Positions 1 to 9,105 are shown, counted from the stretch's first letter. The stretch is 64,000 nt of DNA from Nocardia sp. CDC159 (GCF_023740735.1 NZ_JAMRXH010000022.1:1-64000); one strand, 5' to 3'. The notes: generated by a model from the sequence alone, not told the origin. Numbers and translations: made by a program.

Positions 1-15
1 TGGCACCCCTTTAGG

Positions 16-1176
16 TCAAGACCTTCTCGGGGTGTGGGGGTTAGCCTGTGTGGTGGGTCCGGGTTGTGGCTTGTCCGAAGGATCGGTGTGCGGGTTGGAG
101 CCGGTCACGCTGGAGTCAAGAGTCGTTCCCGATTGCCCTCCCGGGCCCGTCAATTCACGGCGTTGCTGATCGGCGAGTATGTGGGTGTAGACGACGTTGG
201 ACAGCCGGCGTTTGAGCGCGCGTAGCGCTTCCATCGAGGTCTTCCCACCCGCTTTGCGGGCGTCGTAGTAGACGCGGCCGGGCGTGTGGTGGCGGAGTTG
301 GACCACGGCCATGATGTGCAGGACGCGGTTGATCTTGCGGTTACCGGCACGGGACAGTCGATGCCGCTGCTGCTGTCCGGAGGAGGCGTCCAGGGGTGCG
401 GTGCCGTTCCAGGATGCGAACCGGTCCCGGTTGGCGAAGCGGTGGATATCGCCGGTATCGGCCAGAAGCCGTGCGGCGGAGGATGGTCCGATGCCGTGCA
501 ACTCCATCAGCGTGGAGCCGCGTTCGAGGACCAACTGCCGCAATTCCTTGTCGGCTTCTTTGATCTTGCGGTCGATGGTTTCCAGTTCCTCGATCAGCTC
601 CATGACCAGCCGCTTGTGGACCGTGGCGACCGGGCCGCGCGGTGCGATCGTCGCCACCAGTTCGCGGGCTTGGCGGGCGGACAGGAACTGTTTGGCGCCG
701 CCGGGGATCAGTTCCAGCAATTGCCGGTGCAAACGGTTGATGGTGTCGGTGCGGGCGTGACCCAGTCCGTCGCGACGGTCGGCGAGCAGCCCGAGCGCGA
801 CCAGTTCCGGATCGACGCTGACACGTCGCAGATTCGGGGCGTGCAGGGCCGCCAGGGCGACCGAGTGCGCGTCGACGGGGTCGGTTTTGCGGCCGTTGCC
901 GGTGGCGAACACCCTGACTTGTGCCGAGAGTTTCGTCGGTACGTCGATGACGGTTTCCCCGTCGTGGACCAGCCGGTGCGCCAGGTGACGGCCGATGCCG
1001 TTGCATCCCTCGACCGCCCAGACACGATCGGGGAATTGTCCTGTTGCGGCGAGCATTTCCGCATAGCCGGCGCGGTCGGTGCCGTATCGGCCGGTGGCCA
1101 GCACGCGGCCGGTCTGGTCGATGGCTTCGATGGTGGCCGAGCGTTTGTGTGGATCCATCCCGATGATGACGGTCAT
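16..1176 (-). mobile_element. IS110-family transposase (DEDD type)
   Basis: A 386-residue transposase of the IS110 family, which moves DNA through a circular intermediate guided in this family by an RNA from the element's end. The N-terminal RuvC-like DEDD domain shows D8 (motif MDPHK), E56 (AVEGCNG) and D99/D102 (KTDPVDA). The C-terminal Tnp_2 domain carries the family's serine in the DASSG motif (residues 263-267) followed by the usual Arg-rich stretch. The start at 1176 is preceded by a strong GGGAGGA ribosome site; a longer in-frame start at 1362 exists but its extra 62 residues look non-coding. The gene appears intact. Its stop lies 15 bases inside the window, so the downstream end of the element is not visible. 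Family call is secure; mobility is not shown. Confidence 0.93.
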
Positions 1177-1400
1177 CGCCAGTCCTCCCGTTGGTCGCCG
1201 ACAGCTGGTGTCCGTGCGGGAGGGCACCGCTAGTTCGAGCCGTGGGCACACCACCTTTCGAGCCACTCCCGACACGGCACCCGATGGGAGGCAAGCCAAT
1301 TTGAGAGCCACACCGAACCCTGATGGTGGGCAGCCGAACGAGAGAGCACCCCCACCGGGCACCTGGACCGGATCCTGGCCGGGACCCGATCGTGATACCA
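1177..1400 (-). ncRNA. Candidate bridge-RNA region of the IS110 element
   Basis: About 220 bases of non-coding DNA lie upstream of the transposase start, transcribed in the same direction. IS110-group elements are known to encode their guide (bridge) RNA in exactly this upstream end. Short complementary arms are visible, for example GGTGGG at 1325-1330 with CCCACC at 1351-1356. The exact RNA ends, loops and guide sequences were not determined, and the outer boundary near 1400 is a guess from where coding-like sequence resumes. Confidence 0.35.
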
Positions 1401-1456
1401 GTTTCTAACTAGCCGAATGCAGGATGACCAGCGATATTGCTGTGATGTAAACGGAC

Positions 1457-1729
1457 ATGCCGACTACAGTCGACGGAGTGGAGTACGAGATGTGGATCGA
1501 CGGGAACATGCGGACGGTATTCGCGGATCCGACGTTGCCCGTGGACCTGAAAGACCCGTACGCCAATGTCGTTGGGATCGTCCGGGCTGGCTCCGCCGTG
1601 GCCCACGCGGCAGCGGCGCAGGACGTCCGGTCATGCCGAATGCCGTGCGTCGCTCGATGCTGCCAGACGGGCTCGTTCGGAGAGCTCACGTCGGTAAATC
1701 GGATGACGGTTCTCCCCGTGTGGCCGTAG
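1457..1729 (+). pseudogene. Hypothetical protein, probably truncated
   Basis: A reading frame starting MPTTVDGVEYEMWIDGN looks protein-like for about 55 residues, up to near 1620. It then turns into low-quality sequence exactly where a short dispersed repeat (GGACGTCCGGTCATGCCG, 1621-1638) begins, and stops at 1729. I read this as the 5' part of a small soluble protein whose remainder was lost at the repeat junction. No family recognised. An overlapping frame continues into the next gene but its first part looks like a shadow. Confidence 0.4.
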
Positions 1730-1785
1730 CCTTCCCGGCACCGGGCGGTAACACCGTCCCGGTAATACCGTTGAGGACGCCCGGA

Positions 1786-2196
1786 ATGATCACCGAAACG
1801 ATTCCCATGTGGACCTCCCAGCGAACGCTGGTTCCCCTGCGTGATGTGCTCGAGTTGTTCCCGCCGAACAACTGGCGGTGGACGGTCGAGGAGTTCGACG
1901 GGATGTTCGGACGATTACCTACCGACATCACCTGGGCCACCTGGGCCCGGTTCCAGGAGATGGTGGCCACAGGGGCAGTGGTATTCGACTGGAACGGAAT
2001 CCAGCAGTTCGCAGACAGTGTCGATCAGATGATCGAGGGCCGGATCGTCGCGACCGATGAGAACGACAGCACCGTGGTCCAGCTGGACGCGTTCGACAGC
2101 AGTGAATACCAGATCGTCATCGATCCCGCCTGGAGCGGTGCGGCTGCGGTCGTTTCCGCTGTTCGTTCCGAGATGGTGCCCCGTCAAGCACCGTAG
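1786..2196 (+). CDS. Hypothetical protein (136 aa)
   Basis: The protein begins MITETIPMWTSQRTLVP and is acidic and aromatic-rich, with motifs such as PPNNWRWTVEEFDG and FDWNGIQQFADSVD. Its composition is convincing for a folded soluble protein. The frame is open upstream to 1417, but residues before about 1740 look non-coding. ATG 1786 follows a GAGGA about 8 bases away; ATG 1807 is an alternative. No family recognised. It sits between an IS110 element and a broken recombinase, so it is probably accessory cargo; a small immunity-like protein is possible but unproven. Confidence 0.55.
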   Translation: MITETIPMWTSQRTLVPLRDVLELFPPNNWRWTVEEFDGMFGRLPTDITWATWARFQEMVATGAVVFDWNGIQQFADSVDQMIEGRIVATDENDSTVVQLDAFDSSEYQIVIDPAWSGAAAVVSAVRSEMVPRQAP

Positions 2197-2224
2197 TCAC
2201 GAGTGCTCGCGCGCATGGTGAGGA

Positions 2225-2978
2225 ATGGCTACCTCACCCGATATTGATGTCACCTTCGCCGGTGACGATCTCGTGTTGGGGCTAGCCTCGGCCGCGTACC
2301 TCGCCCGGTACGCCGGAACCTCCCGGGAGCACTGCAGTTCCGACCTTCGCCTGTACTTCGTATGGTGCTGTGAGCATGGCCTGGTGCCACTGACCGCCAA
2401 CCGGCCGAAAATCGAACGCTACGTGGGTTGGATACGCGAAGTCCGCCGATACAAGCCCGCCACGGTCGCGCGGCGGATGGCGGTGATCGCGGGCTCCTAC
2501 CGCACCTATTGTCATCGACGGCGTCCTCGACCACTCACCCGCCGAGTACGTCCGGCGACCGCGGGTCGCCAACGAGTCACCGACACTGGGGCTTTCACAC
2601 CTGCAGTTCGAAGCCCTGCTGTCGGCGGCGCAACCGGTTCGACTTCGCGTTGGTGGTGATGCTGGACCTGCTCGGGTTACGGATCTTCGAATACAAGGCC
2701 GCCGGATGGATCGGCACTGCGCCACCCGCCGACGTCGCCGGCCGGCCGAGGTGTCGGTGGTGCGTCTGCCGCGGATGCACCCGCACATGCTGCGGCACAA
2801 CATGCTGCGGCACACCCTCGTGACCACCACGCTCGACGCCGGAGTCGACCTGCGCGATGTCCAGATCGCCGCCCGCCACGCCGACCCACGCACCACCATG
2901 CGCTACGACCGCGCCCACACCAACCTCGACCGGCACCCGAACTACATCCTGGCCGCCTATATGGCCTCAGGCACATGA
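2225..2978 (+). pseudogene. Tyrosine recombinase/integrase, degraded
   Basis: Three frames together spell a phage-type integrase. Residues from MATSPDIDV through RRMAVIAGSYRTYC (2225 to about 2515) form the SAM-like core-binding domain. After a frameshift, LLGLRIFE (near 2665-2690) carries the region of the first catalytic Arg. After a further shift and a large internal deletion, the C-terminal catalytic block appears: HPHMLRH, ARHADPRTTMRYD with the terminal Tyr, ending in ILAAYMASGT at 2978. About 100 or more residues between the first Arg and the HxxR block are missing. A 15-base tandem duplication near 2790-2815 produces HMLRHNMLRH. The enzyme cannot be functional. It may have mobilised this region in the past. 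Confidence 0.85.
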
Positions 2979-3325
2979 CAAGTCAACACCCCCGCATGCC
3001 GAGAGGCGGATGTCGGTAGGCCGCCGGCGACCCCGGTCCGTCGCGGTGTGCAGTTCGGGAAGGCGCGCATACATGTACATGTCGCGGGTTGGCCAGCGAT
3101 CTTCTTACACCTGCGAAGCAGGCCCTCACGTCGGTATCCGGCCGACTCCGCGGCGCGCCATGATCCCTCGTTCCATGGCTCGACACACAGCTCTGGCCGC
3201 GACACTTCGATCGGCGGTCCAATCCAGTACCCGACGGTCCGTGATCGCAGCAATAATGGGGGTGTTCTCGCGCCGTCAATGGCGCTTCATAGCAACGAGG
3301 TTGCATACGTTAGCGCGGTGCGTCT
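2979..3325. other. Gene-free stretch
   Basis: About 350 bases between the recombinase remnant and the membrane protein. I see no convincing reading frame, RNA hairpin or repeat. It includes GCATGCCGAGAGGCGG at 2995-3010, weakly like the dispersed AATGCCG element. Confidence 0.5.
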
Positions 3326-3796
3326 ATGGGGAGAGTTCCCGCTGGCAGCAGCGGTGAGGATACGCCGCCCGATGAGGCGGGCCACATCAGGTTTCTCCGA
3401 ACTTGTGTAGGGCTGGCATTCGCTCTGTGGGCGGCGGCTCTGGCACAGCCACTGGTCGACCTTACAGAAAGTAACTGGGGAGTAAGGGGTGTAATCCAAA
3501 CCATCGAGGTCTACCCGTTCGAAACTGGGGTAGCTCCAGGTGCGGCTGGTTTGTTCGTCGGCGGTACCTTCCTGGCCATCATCGCGGCGGGGATCGCCGT
3601 GGGCACGCTCTCGTCTCATGACGCCCGCATCCGGGGCTACGGTGGTGTGCTGGCCCTCTATGTCTTCATCTGGTGCGGCTACGGTGGATTCATTTTCCTG
3701 AGTTCGTTCGACGCTGGCACGCCTCTTACCGGTATGTGGATGATCCTGACGGCCAATCTATTGCTGGCGGCGGCCATGCTCAGCTCGAACCACTAG
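3326..3796 (+). CDS. Small integral membrane protein (156 aa)
   Basis: The sequence shows four likely membrane segments: residues about 28-45 (CVGLAFALWAAALAQP), 75-98 (AGLFVGGTFLAIIAAGIAV), 108-128 (GGVLALYVFIWCGYGGFIF) and 138-153 (MWMILTANLLLAAAML). A soluble loop with DLTESNWGVRG lies between the first two. No family recognised. The chosen ATG has only a poor ribosome site. The gene stands alone and is followed by a strong hairpin terminator at 3929-3962. Its base composition is less GC-rich than genes after 18 kb, in line with an acquired region. Confidence 0.65.
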   Translation: MGRVPAGSSGEDTPPDEAGHIRFLRTCVGLAFALWAAALAQPLVDLTESNWGVRGVIQTIEVYPFETGVAPGAAGLFVGGTFLAIIAAGIAVGTLSSHDARIRGYGGVLALYVFIWCGYGGFIFLSSFDAGTPLTGMWMILTANLLLAAAMLSSNH

Positions 3797-3928
3797 CGTA
3801 GTACTCCAGCCGGACTTCACGATCAGGTGAGGTGGCGGGATCGTCGCTGGTAGTGGCTGATGTTGGTGCCGACGGCGCGCCTGGTCTATGTGGGCAATGC
3901 CGGCGTAGGGCGCCACACGTGCTGTAAT

Positions 3929-3962
3929 ACCTCGCCCCGGACGGCCCGGTCCGGGGCGAGGT
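3929..3962 (+). terminator. Strong hairpin terminator
   Basis: A perfect 14-bp inverted repeat with a 6-base loop (arms ACCTCGCCCCGGAC and GTCCGGGGCGAGGT). No U-tract follows, as is common in actinomycetes. It lies 130 bases after the membrane protein and about 200 bases beyond the 3' end of the Nudix gene on the other strand, so it could serve both. Confidence 0.7.
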
Positions 3963-4088
3963 CGGCCATCGAGAACGGCTGCAAAGCAACGTATCTCGGC
4001 CTCAATGAATTTGACACGGTCAAATACTGCACATCCGCCGCTCAACTGCCAGATCTGACGAGCTGAGCGGCTTTTGGAATCGACGTGA

Positions 4089-4105
4089 GACGTCCGCTCA
4101 TGCCG
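4089..4105 (+). repeat. Short dispersed repeat, GACGTCCG-CATGCCG type
   Basis: GACGTCCGCTCATGCCG. Closely related copies occur at 1622-1638, 9217-9233 and 9275-9291, with a half copy at 5007-5018. All lie at edges of gene debris in the first 10 kb. Confidence 0.6.
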
Positions 4106-4160
4106 CTTACGGGGCGCTTCGGATCGGCCGAGCCGCAGCCGACCGATCGCACCATCACAT

Positions 4161-4576
4161 CTATTGCTGGTCCAGCAGTGATTGGACGGTAGCGCGCACA
4201 TGCCACACGAGATCGAGTTCGAGAGCCTCCTGTAGCGTTGCCCACACATGATCGTCATGCTCGGAAGGAGCAAGAACAACTGCGCCACAGTCGTTTTCGA
4301 TCGCCCGATAGGTCAGAGTGTGGAACGTAAGCGGGCGACCGTCGGTGTCGGCATTCGTATAGTGCGTCAGCGTCTCGGCAACACTGATTCGCAGGCCAGC
4401 TTCCTCCCATGTTCCCGGATCGCAGCCTCGGCACACGATTCCCCGTCCTCGACGGTGCCACCGGGGATATCCCACTGGTGGCCCAGATAGCGGCCACCCC
4501 GTCTCCGCAGCAGTAGCACTGTGTCCGCACGAGTTATCCATGCATGCGCTACAAACCGGTCCGTGGTCTCATCCAC
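4161..4576 (-). pseudogene. Nudix hydrolase, single frameshift in the Nudix box
   Basis: The N-terminal part starts MDETTDRFVAHAWITRADTV and runs into a Nudix box, GGTVEDGESCAEAAIRE. The box then breaks: the next residues EEAGLRIS are one frame away, near 4407-4412, and continue to the stop at 4161 (ending SLLDQQ). Joining the frames restores the Nudix signature G-x5-E-x7-RE-x2-EE-x-G with a one-base deletion inside RE-x2-EE. Length after repair (about 138 aa) is normal for the family. These enzymes hydrolyse nucleoside diphosphate-linked compounds using metal bound by the box glutamates. Either a real inactivation or a sequencing error. Confidence 0.8.
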
Positions 4577-4650
4577 TCGATCCGCCCCTCAGCCGTCAGC
4601 CAGTCGACTACGACACGATAGTCCCGCTGACGCCGACTTCAGAGCGTTCG

Positions 4651-4974
4651 TCAACCGCAACAGAATAGGTTGTCGCAGGGTTTGCCCACCTCACTGCCGT
4701 AGGCCACGAAGTTCTGGATCGGTGACAGAATCCGCTGGACAATGTGGTTCTCCCACACCGGAGCGGATTCCTCGGCTTCCGTTCGCCAAGACGGCGCTTG
4801 ATCGATGTCGATGTCGAAACGCCTCTCAGCGTCGACGAACAGCGTCCAGATCGGGTGATCGGGAAAACTGTTGATTCGCAGCACCCACCACTGCCCGTCG
4901 ACCAGGGCAGCAACCGGGAAGTAGGCATTTCCGGTCCTTCGCCATCGGGGGCGTTCGTACAGTTCCATCCCCAT
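4651..4974 (-). CDS. Hypothetical protein (107 aa)
   Basis: A compact soluble protein beginning MGMELYERPRWRRTGNAYFP. It is rich in Trp and other aromatic residues (WWVLRINSFPDHPIWTLFVD) and ends with a Cys pair. The pattern of charged and aromatic positions is protein-like, and the composition differs from random GC-rich frames. I recognise no named family. It lies upstream of the Nudix gene on the same strand with a 74-base gap, so the two may have been co-transcribed. A half copy of the short repeat (GGACGTCCGGTCA) lies about 33 bases before its start. Confidence 0.6.
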   Translation of the reverse strand: MGMELYERPRWRRTGNAYFPVAALVDGQWWVLRINSFPDHPIWTLFVDAERRFDIDIDQAPSWRTEAEESAPVWENHIVQRILSPIQNFVAYGSEVGKPCDNLFCCG

Positions 4975-5134
4975 AGTCTCCCGATCCCGTCGTTCACTGT
5001 CAGCGGGACGTCCGGTCAGCTTTACAACTCCGAATGGCCAGTTCTACTGATGTCCTAACATGCTGCCCTACCTTTCTGGTGTAACCCTGGTCGTCCGGAG
5101 TGATTGGGGTGTGCAGGCGGGGCGGGTATGCCTT

Positions 5135-5240
5135 TCATGCCTGCTGCCTTTGATGGCTCCAAACGGCCACCACCAGTACCTCGGAAGATCAACGGGCCGA
5201 GATCATCTGGGATGGCAGACCATCCTCAACTGCCGATTTC
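5135..5240 (+). repeat. AATGCCG-bounded ~108-bp repeat, diverged copy
   Basis: Contains GGAAGATCAACGGGCCGAG and ATCATCTGG (5182-5210), the conserved centre shared with copies at 10796 and 16994. AACTGCCGA near 5228 matches the right boundary. The left boundary (ATGCC near 5135) is weak. It fills most of the 4975-5330 gap before the phosphotransferase. Confidence 0.5.
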
Positions 5241-5330
5241 AGGATGTCGTACTGCGAAGTCCAAGCCTCGATGCCTGGGCAAATCGCTTGCGCTGGAAGA
5301 TCGCCATGCCCGAGTCTGCTTGGTGTGACG

Positions 5331-6227
5331 ATGCACGTCGGCCAGTTGTCCATTTCGCATGCGACCGTGCGGGTCTTGGTGGATGAGCAGTTCCCGGAAT
5401 GGCGCAATCTTCAGATCAGAAGCGTGACCGGCCTGGGAACCGACAATGCCATCTTCCGGGTGGGTGACCGGTTCGCGGCACGGTTTCCATTGCAGCCCAG
5501 CGACTTCGAGACGACGCGGCGGCGGCTGCAGGATGAGGCGGCAGCGGCACGTGAGCTGGCCGGGCGTACGCGATTCCCGACACCTGAACCGGTCGCGCTG
5601 GGTGAACCCGGGGCGGGTTATCCGCTGCCCTGGGCGGTGCAGACCTGGCTGACCGGCGTTGCGGCCACTGATGAGGACCCGGGCGAGTCGGTCGCCTTCG
5701 CTTGCGAACTGGCCGAGTTCATCCGCGGTGTGCGCGCGATCGACACCCGTGGCCGCACGTTCGGCGGTGACGGCCGGGGCGGCGAGCTACAGTCCCACGA
5801 CGATTGGATGCGGACTTGTTTCCGGCATAGTGAGGGCCTCATGGATGTTTCGGTATTGCGTTCGATGTGGTCGATCATGCGAGAGCTGCCGCGCGGTGCG
5901 ACCGACGATGTGATGAATCACGGTGACCTGATTCCCGGGAACGTGCTGGTGTCCGGTGGGCACCTGGCCGGAATCCTCGATGTCGGTGGATTGGGGCCGG
6001 CGGATCCTGCCTTGGACTTGGTGAGTGCCTGGCACCTGCTCGACGCCGGTCCGCGTCGCATACTTCGCGATCAGCTGGAATGCGATGACTTGGAGTGGGA
6101 ACGCGGGAGGGCATGGGCGTTTCATCAGGCAATGGGTCTGGTGTGGTATTACATCGACAGCAATCCGATCATGAGCCGGATCGGCCTGCGCACCCTCGAC
6201 CGCATCGCGGCCGACATGCCCGCCTGA
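5331..6227 (+). CDS. Aminoglycoside phosphotransferase (APH)-family kinase
   Basis: A 298-residue cytoplasmic protein of the APH/choline-kinase fold, which transfers the ATP gamma-phosphate to a small-molecule hydroxyl. The Brenner motif HGDLIPGN is at residues 197-204 (catalytic D199, metal-binding N204), and the DFG-like aspartate is D217 in ILDVGGLGPADP. N-terminal GLGTDNAIFRVGDRFAARFP is the nucleotide-binding sheet. An upstream in-frame ATG at 5244 would add 29 residues that overlap a dispersed repeat, so I prefer 5331 (MHVGQLSIS). The substrate cannot be told from sequence; most chromosomal members are not proven resistance enzymes. It stands alone, with an FAD oxidase convergent downstream. 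Confidence 0.85.
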   Translation: MHVGQLSISHATVRVLVDEQFPEWRNLQIRSVTGLGTDNAIFRVGDRFAARFPLQPSDFETTRRRLQDEAAAARELAGRTRFPTPEPVALGEPGAGYPLPWAVQTWLTGVAATDEDPGESVAFACELAEFIRGVRAIDTRGRTFGGDGRGGELQSHDDWMRTCFRHSEGLMDVSVLRSMWSIMRELPRGATDDVMNHGDLIPGNVLVSGGHLAGILDVGGLGPADPALDLVSAWHLLDAGPRRILRDQLECDDLEWERGRAWAFHQAMGLVWYYIDSNPIMSRIGLRTLDRIAADMPA

Positions 6228-6288
6228 AGTAAACCGTCGTCTGTGAGAGGGATTCATATTTGTCCCCGAACGCACGGTTTGAGGACCG

Positions 6289-7707
6289 TCAGATTAGGTC
6301 TGCGTCCGAGTCGTTCGGTGGCGCAGGCGCCGGGATCGGGTGGTTGGCGTACAGGACGCCGCGCGGGTCATAGTGTGCCGTGATCTCGCTGAGGCGATCG
6401 GCATCTGCTGGCGTGAAGGCGGTCCGCACCTGATCCGGCTCGAGAGGGCCGAACGTGAAGTTCAGCGAGAGCCCGAGCCGGTGGAGTGTGAAGGGGGCGA
6501 GCAGCTCGTCATGGACCTGAGACACCCCGCTCGGATGGCCGTCGTGGATCAGGGACAACACGCCCACCGAGTACTGGGCAGACCGATGGCCCACGGCGTT
6601 CGGAACATTCGGGGTGCGCGCCATAGCGCCCCCGAGGTGTCGCACCCCGACGGTGCACCCGCCGGGTGTGGCGCCAGCTCGATGGGCGAGTGCGGTCAGG
6701 GCGCGCGGATCGAGGTCGTCGACCAGCACGCTCTTCCCCCGGTAGGCCGCCGGCCGGTCCGGTTCGTCGGAGACCGCCCCGGACTGCGTGTAGGGAAGGG
6801 TGCGCAGCGTGTTCCGCAGCTGCGGTCCGGCGCGGAGCAGCGGCTCGACGAGACGTCGTCCTTCTTCCTCCGGTCCGGCGAAGCTGACCTGAAGTTGGAC
6901 TACCTGACGTCCTCGCACGTCCGCCGGGATCATGGGTAGGTCCGGGAAGGGGATCAGCACCGCCGCCGAGGTCATCGCCTCCGGTACCGACCTGGTCCAC
7001 TCGGTCCAGGCGGTGAGCACCTCGGGGGATTTCGCGAGGTCGAACATCAGGTTGCCGCCGTAGAGCTCTGCGACGGGCATGAGGTCGATCTCCATGCCGG
7101 TCACGACCGCGAGGTTGCCGCCACCTCCGCGCAGTGCCCAGAACAGGTCAGGTTCGTCCTCAGGGCTCACCTGCCGGATCTTGCCGTCTGCGGTCACCGC
7201 CTCGAATCGCGTCACGTGGTCGGCGGCGTAGCCGTAGCGTCGGGCGAGGAGCCCGATGCCCCCACCCAGGGTGTAGGCGACTGCGCCGACCGAGGGGAGG
7301 CTGCCCGACAGCGGGGCCAGCCTGTGTGGTGCCGCCTGCTCGATGACATCCTGCCACCTCGCCCCGGCCGGGACCCACGCCCTACGCGTCGCGGCGTCGA
7401 CCCTCACCTCACGCATGCGCCTCGTATCGATCAGCAGGCCCCCGTCGAGAGCGCGCGTGCGCCCATGCCCGGTGGCCTGGACCGCCACCTGCATCCGGTG
7501 AGCCGCGGCGAAGGAGACGGCTCGAGAGACATCCTCGGCGCTCCTCGCCTCGAGCACGACCGCCGGGTGATGCGGCGCAAGGAGCTGGGCACCCGCCCTA
7601 TCTTCCGGGTCTTGGGTACCGCTGTATATGGTTCCGTCCACGTCGAAGGGCTGAATGTCGGTCTCGGTGATCTCCATGACTGCGACGCTAGACATTCTTC
7701 CGGACAT
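6289..7707 (-). CDS. FAD-binding BBE-type oxidase
   Basis: A 472-residue flavoprotein of the PCMH/berberine-bridge family. The FAD_binding_4 domain spans about residues 40-180 with the signatures VQATGHGRTRALDGGLLIDTR and SVGAVAYTLGGGIGLLARRYG. The C-terminal BBE segment ends with DPRGVLYANHPI. The usual bicovalent-FAD Cys in the GGG loop is absent, but the His in ATGHG is present, so single covalent attachment is likely. Such enzymes oxidise alcohols, sugars or natural products with O2. Starts at 7707 or at MEITETD (7674) are both possible. It is divergent from a WYL regulator 33 bases away, which probably controls it. Confidence 0.85.
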   Translation of the reverse strand: MSGRMSSVAVMEITETDIQPFDVDGTIYSGTQDPEDRAGAQLLAPHHPAVVLEARSAEDVSRAVSFAAAHRMQVAVQATGHGRTRALDGGLLIDTRRMREVRVDAATRRAWVPAGARWQDVIEQAAPHRLAPLSGSLPSVGAVAYTLGGGIGLLARRYGYAADHVTRFEAVTADGKIRQVSPEDEPDLFWALRGGGGNLAVVTGMEIDLMPVAELYGGNLMFDLAKSPEVLTAWTEWTRSVPEAMTSAAVLIPFPDLPMIPADVRGRQVVQLQVSFAGPEEEGRRLVEPLLRAGPQLRNTLRTLPYTQSGAVSDEPDRPAAYRGKSVLVDDLDPRALTALAHRAGATPGGCTVGVRHLGGAMARTPNVPNAVGHRSAQYSVGVLSLIHDGHPSGVSQVHDELLAPFTLHRLGLSLNFTFGPLEPDQVRTAFTPADADRLSEITAHYDPRGVLYANHPIPAPAPPNDSDADLI

Positions 7708-7740
7708 TAGGCGTCCGCAATGAGTGGCAGTCTGGACTTC

Positions 7741-8733
7741 ATGACGGACGAACCTCGACGGCGCGATCTGCCCGAGCGGATGCTGCGTCTGCTCGGCCTG
7801 CTGCAGACGCGACGGACCTGGACGGCCGCCGAACTGGCCCAGCGGCTGCGAGTGACCGAGCGAACGGTGCGCCGCGACATCGACCGGCTGCGGGCCCTCG
7901 ACTACGCGGTAACCGGAACCACAGGAACGTCGGGCGGGTACCGGCTTGCAGCCGGGAGCAGTATGCCGCCCCTATCGCTCGAGGACGACGAGGTCGTCGC
8001 GGTGGCTGTCGGGCTCGCCATGGCCAGCCGGGGGAGCGTTAGCGGGATCGAGGACGCCTCGCTCACCGCCCTGGTCAAGCTCGAGCAGATCTTCCCGGCG
8101 CGTCTGCGCCCGCAACTGGCTGCGATCTCCCGCGCCACCAGCGCCGCACCCGGCGATTACGCAGCACAAGTCGACCCGGCCACACTGGCCGTGCTGGCCG
8201 CCTGCTGCCGCGAGCACGAGAGCGTCCGCTTCGGCTACCGCGACCGTACCGGACGCCGCAGCGCACGGCGGGTCGAGCCGCACAGTCTCGTCATCCTCCG
8301 CGGCTTGTGGTACCTCGTGGCATATGACCTCGATCGCGAGGACTGGCGCATCTTCCGCATAGATCGAATCGACACTCCTCTGCGCACCCACCGACCCGCC
8401 GAACGGCGGGACCTGCCGACCGCCGATGCTGTCGGCTTCGTCATGCGCTCACTGGCGGCGGCCTCCTACCGCTACACGGCGCGACTAACCGTGGACCTCT
8501 CGGCAGCAGACGTCAGGGCAGGCATCTTCGGCCTGATCCCCGGCGAGATCGACGACCTCGGCCCCGGCCGGTGCCGGATCCGCCTCACGGCCGAGTCTCC
8601 GGAGCTGGTCACCCAGTACATCGTGCTCGTCGCCGCCCTCGGAGCCGAGTTCGTCCTGGACGCACCCCCTGATATCACGGATCGTCTGCACCGGCTCGGA
8701 ACGCGACTGGGTCGGACCCGGTCGCATGATTGA
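7741..8733 (+). CDS. WYL-domain HTH transcriptional regulator
   Basis: A 330-residue regulator with an N-terminal DeoR/HTH_11 helix-turn-helix (residues about 14-65, RLLGLLQTRRTWTAAELAQRL, then VTERTVRRDIDRLRAL). A WYL domain follows at about 140-215, recognised by LVILRGLWYLVAYDLDREDWRIFRIDRI, and then a WCX-like C-terminus. WYL proteins sense ligands, often nucleic-acid or metabolite signals. An upstream ATG at 7720 adds seven residues. Its divergent placement against the FAD oxidase suggests local control of that gene and of itself through the short shared intergenic region. Confidence 0.88.
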   Translation: MTDEPRRRDLPERMLRLLGLLQTRRTWTAAELAQRLRVTERTVRRDIDRLRALDYAVTGTTGTSGGYRLAAGSSMPPLSLEDDEVVAVAVGLAMASRGSVSGIEDASLTALVKLEQIFPARLRPQLAAISRATSAAPGDYAAQVDPATLAVLAACCREHESVRFGYRDRTGRRSARRVEPHSLVILRGLWYLVAYDLDREDWRIFRIDRIDTPLRTHRPAERRDLPTADAVGFVMRSLAAASYRYTARLTVDLSAADVRAGIFGLIPGEIDDLGPGRCRIRLTAESPELVTQYIVLVAALGAEFVLDAPPDITDRLHRLGTRLGRTRSHD

Positions 8734-8877
8734 TGACGTAAGCCGGGACGCGATCCCGATGCGATCGGCGCTCTTCCACCTGCTCAACGAGGCGGCCCCA
8801 CGGAAGGTGAACCATCCCGGGCACCTCCTTCGTTGTTGCCCCAGCACCGGCAGTACGTAGAACCGTTCGGCAGTAGC

Positions 8878-9105
8878 CTCGCGGTCCACTTGGCGAAGCC
8901 ACGGGCCCGTGGTCTGGCCGGGGTGCACCTGGTCACCTCCGATGCGCACGCCGGCCTCAAACGAGCGATCAGGAGCAGTTCGTCGGCACCGCCTAACAAC
9001 GGTGCCGGGTGCACTTCATGCACAGCATCGGCGCCGCCGCCTCTGCCAAGCAGATGCCGCCGAACCTGGCCGCGATCAAGACGATCTTCGCGCACAAGGA
9101 CCCCG
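8878..9105 (+). pseudogene. IS256 (Mutator)-family transposase remnant
   Basis: HLAKPRARGLAGVHLVTSDAH followed by AGLKRAI (8890-8970) matches the DDE-domain core of IS256 transposases around its second acidic residue. After a frameshift the text continues QFVGTA-stop-QRCRVHFMHSI, where a Trp codon has become a stop, and then LAAIKTIFAHKDPDD. Both the front half and the catalytic Glu end are missing. It is a dead scrap, flanked downstream by two copies of the short GACGTCCG repeat. Confidence 0.8.

Noticed and set aside
286..1233. Long + strand frame opposite the IS110 gene
   Set aside because: It is the reverse-strand shadow of the transposase; the minus frame has all catalytic motifs and a ribosome site.
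3326..3796. Phage holin
   Set aside because: Four membrane segments fit, but there are no phage structural or lysis genes around it.
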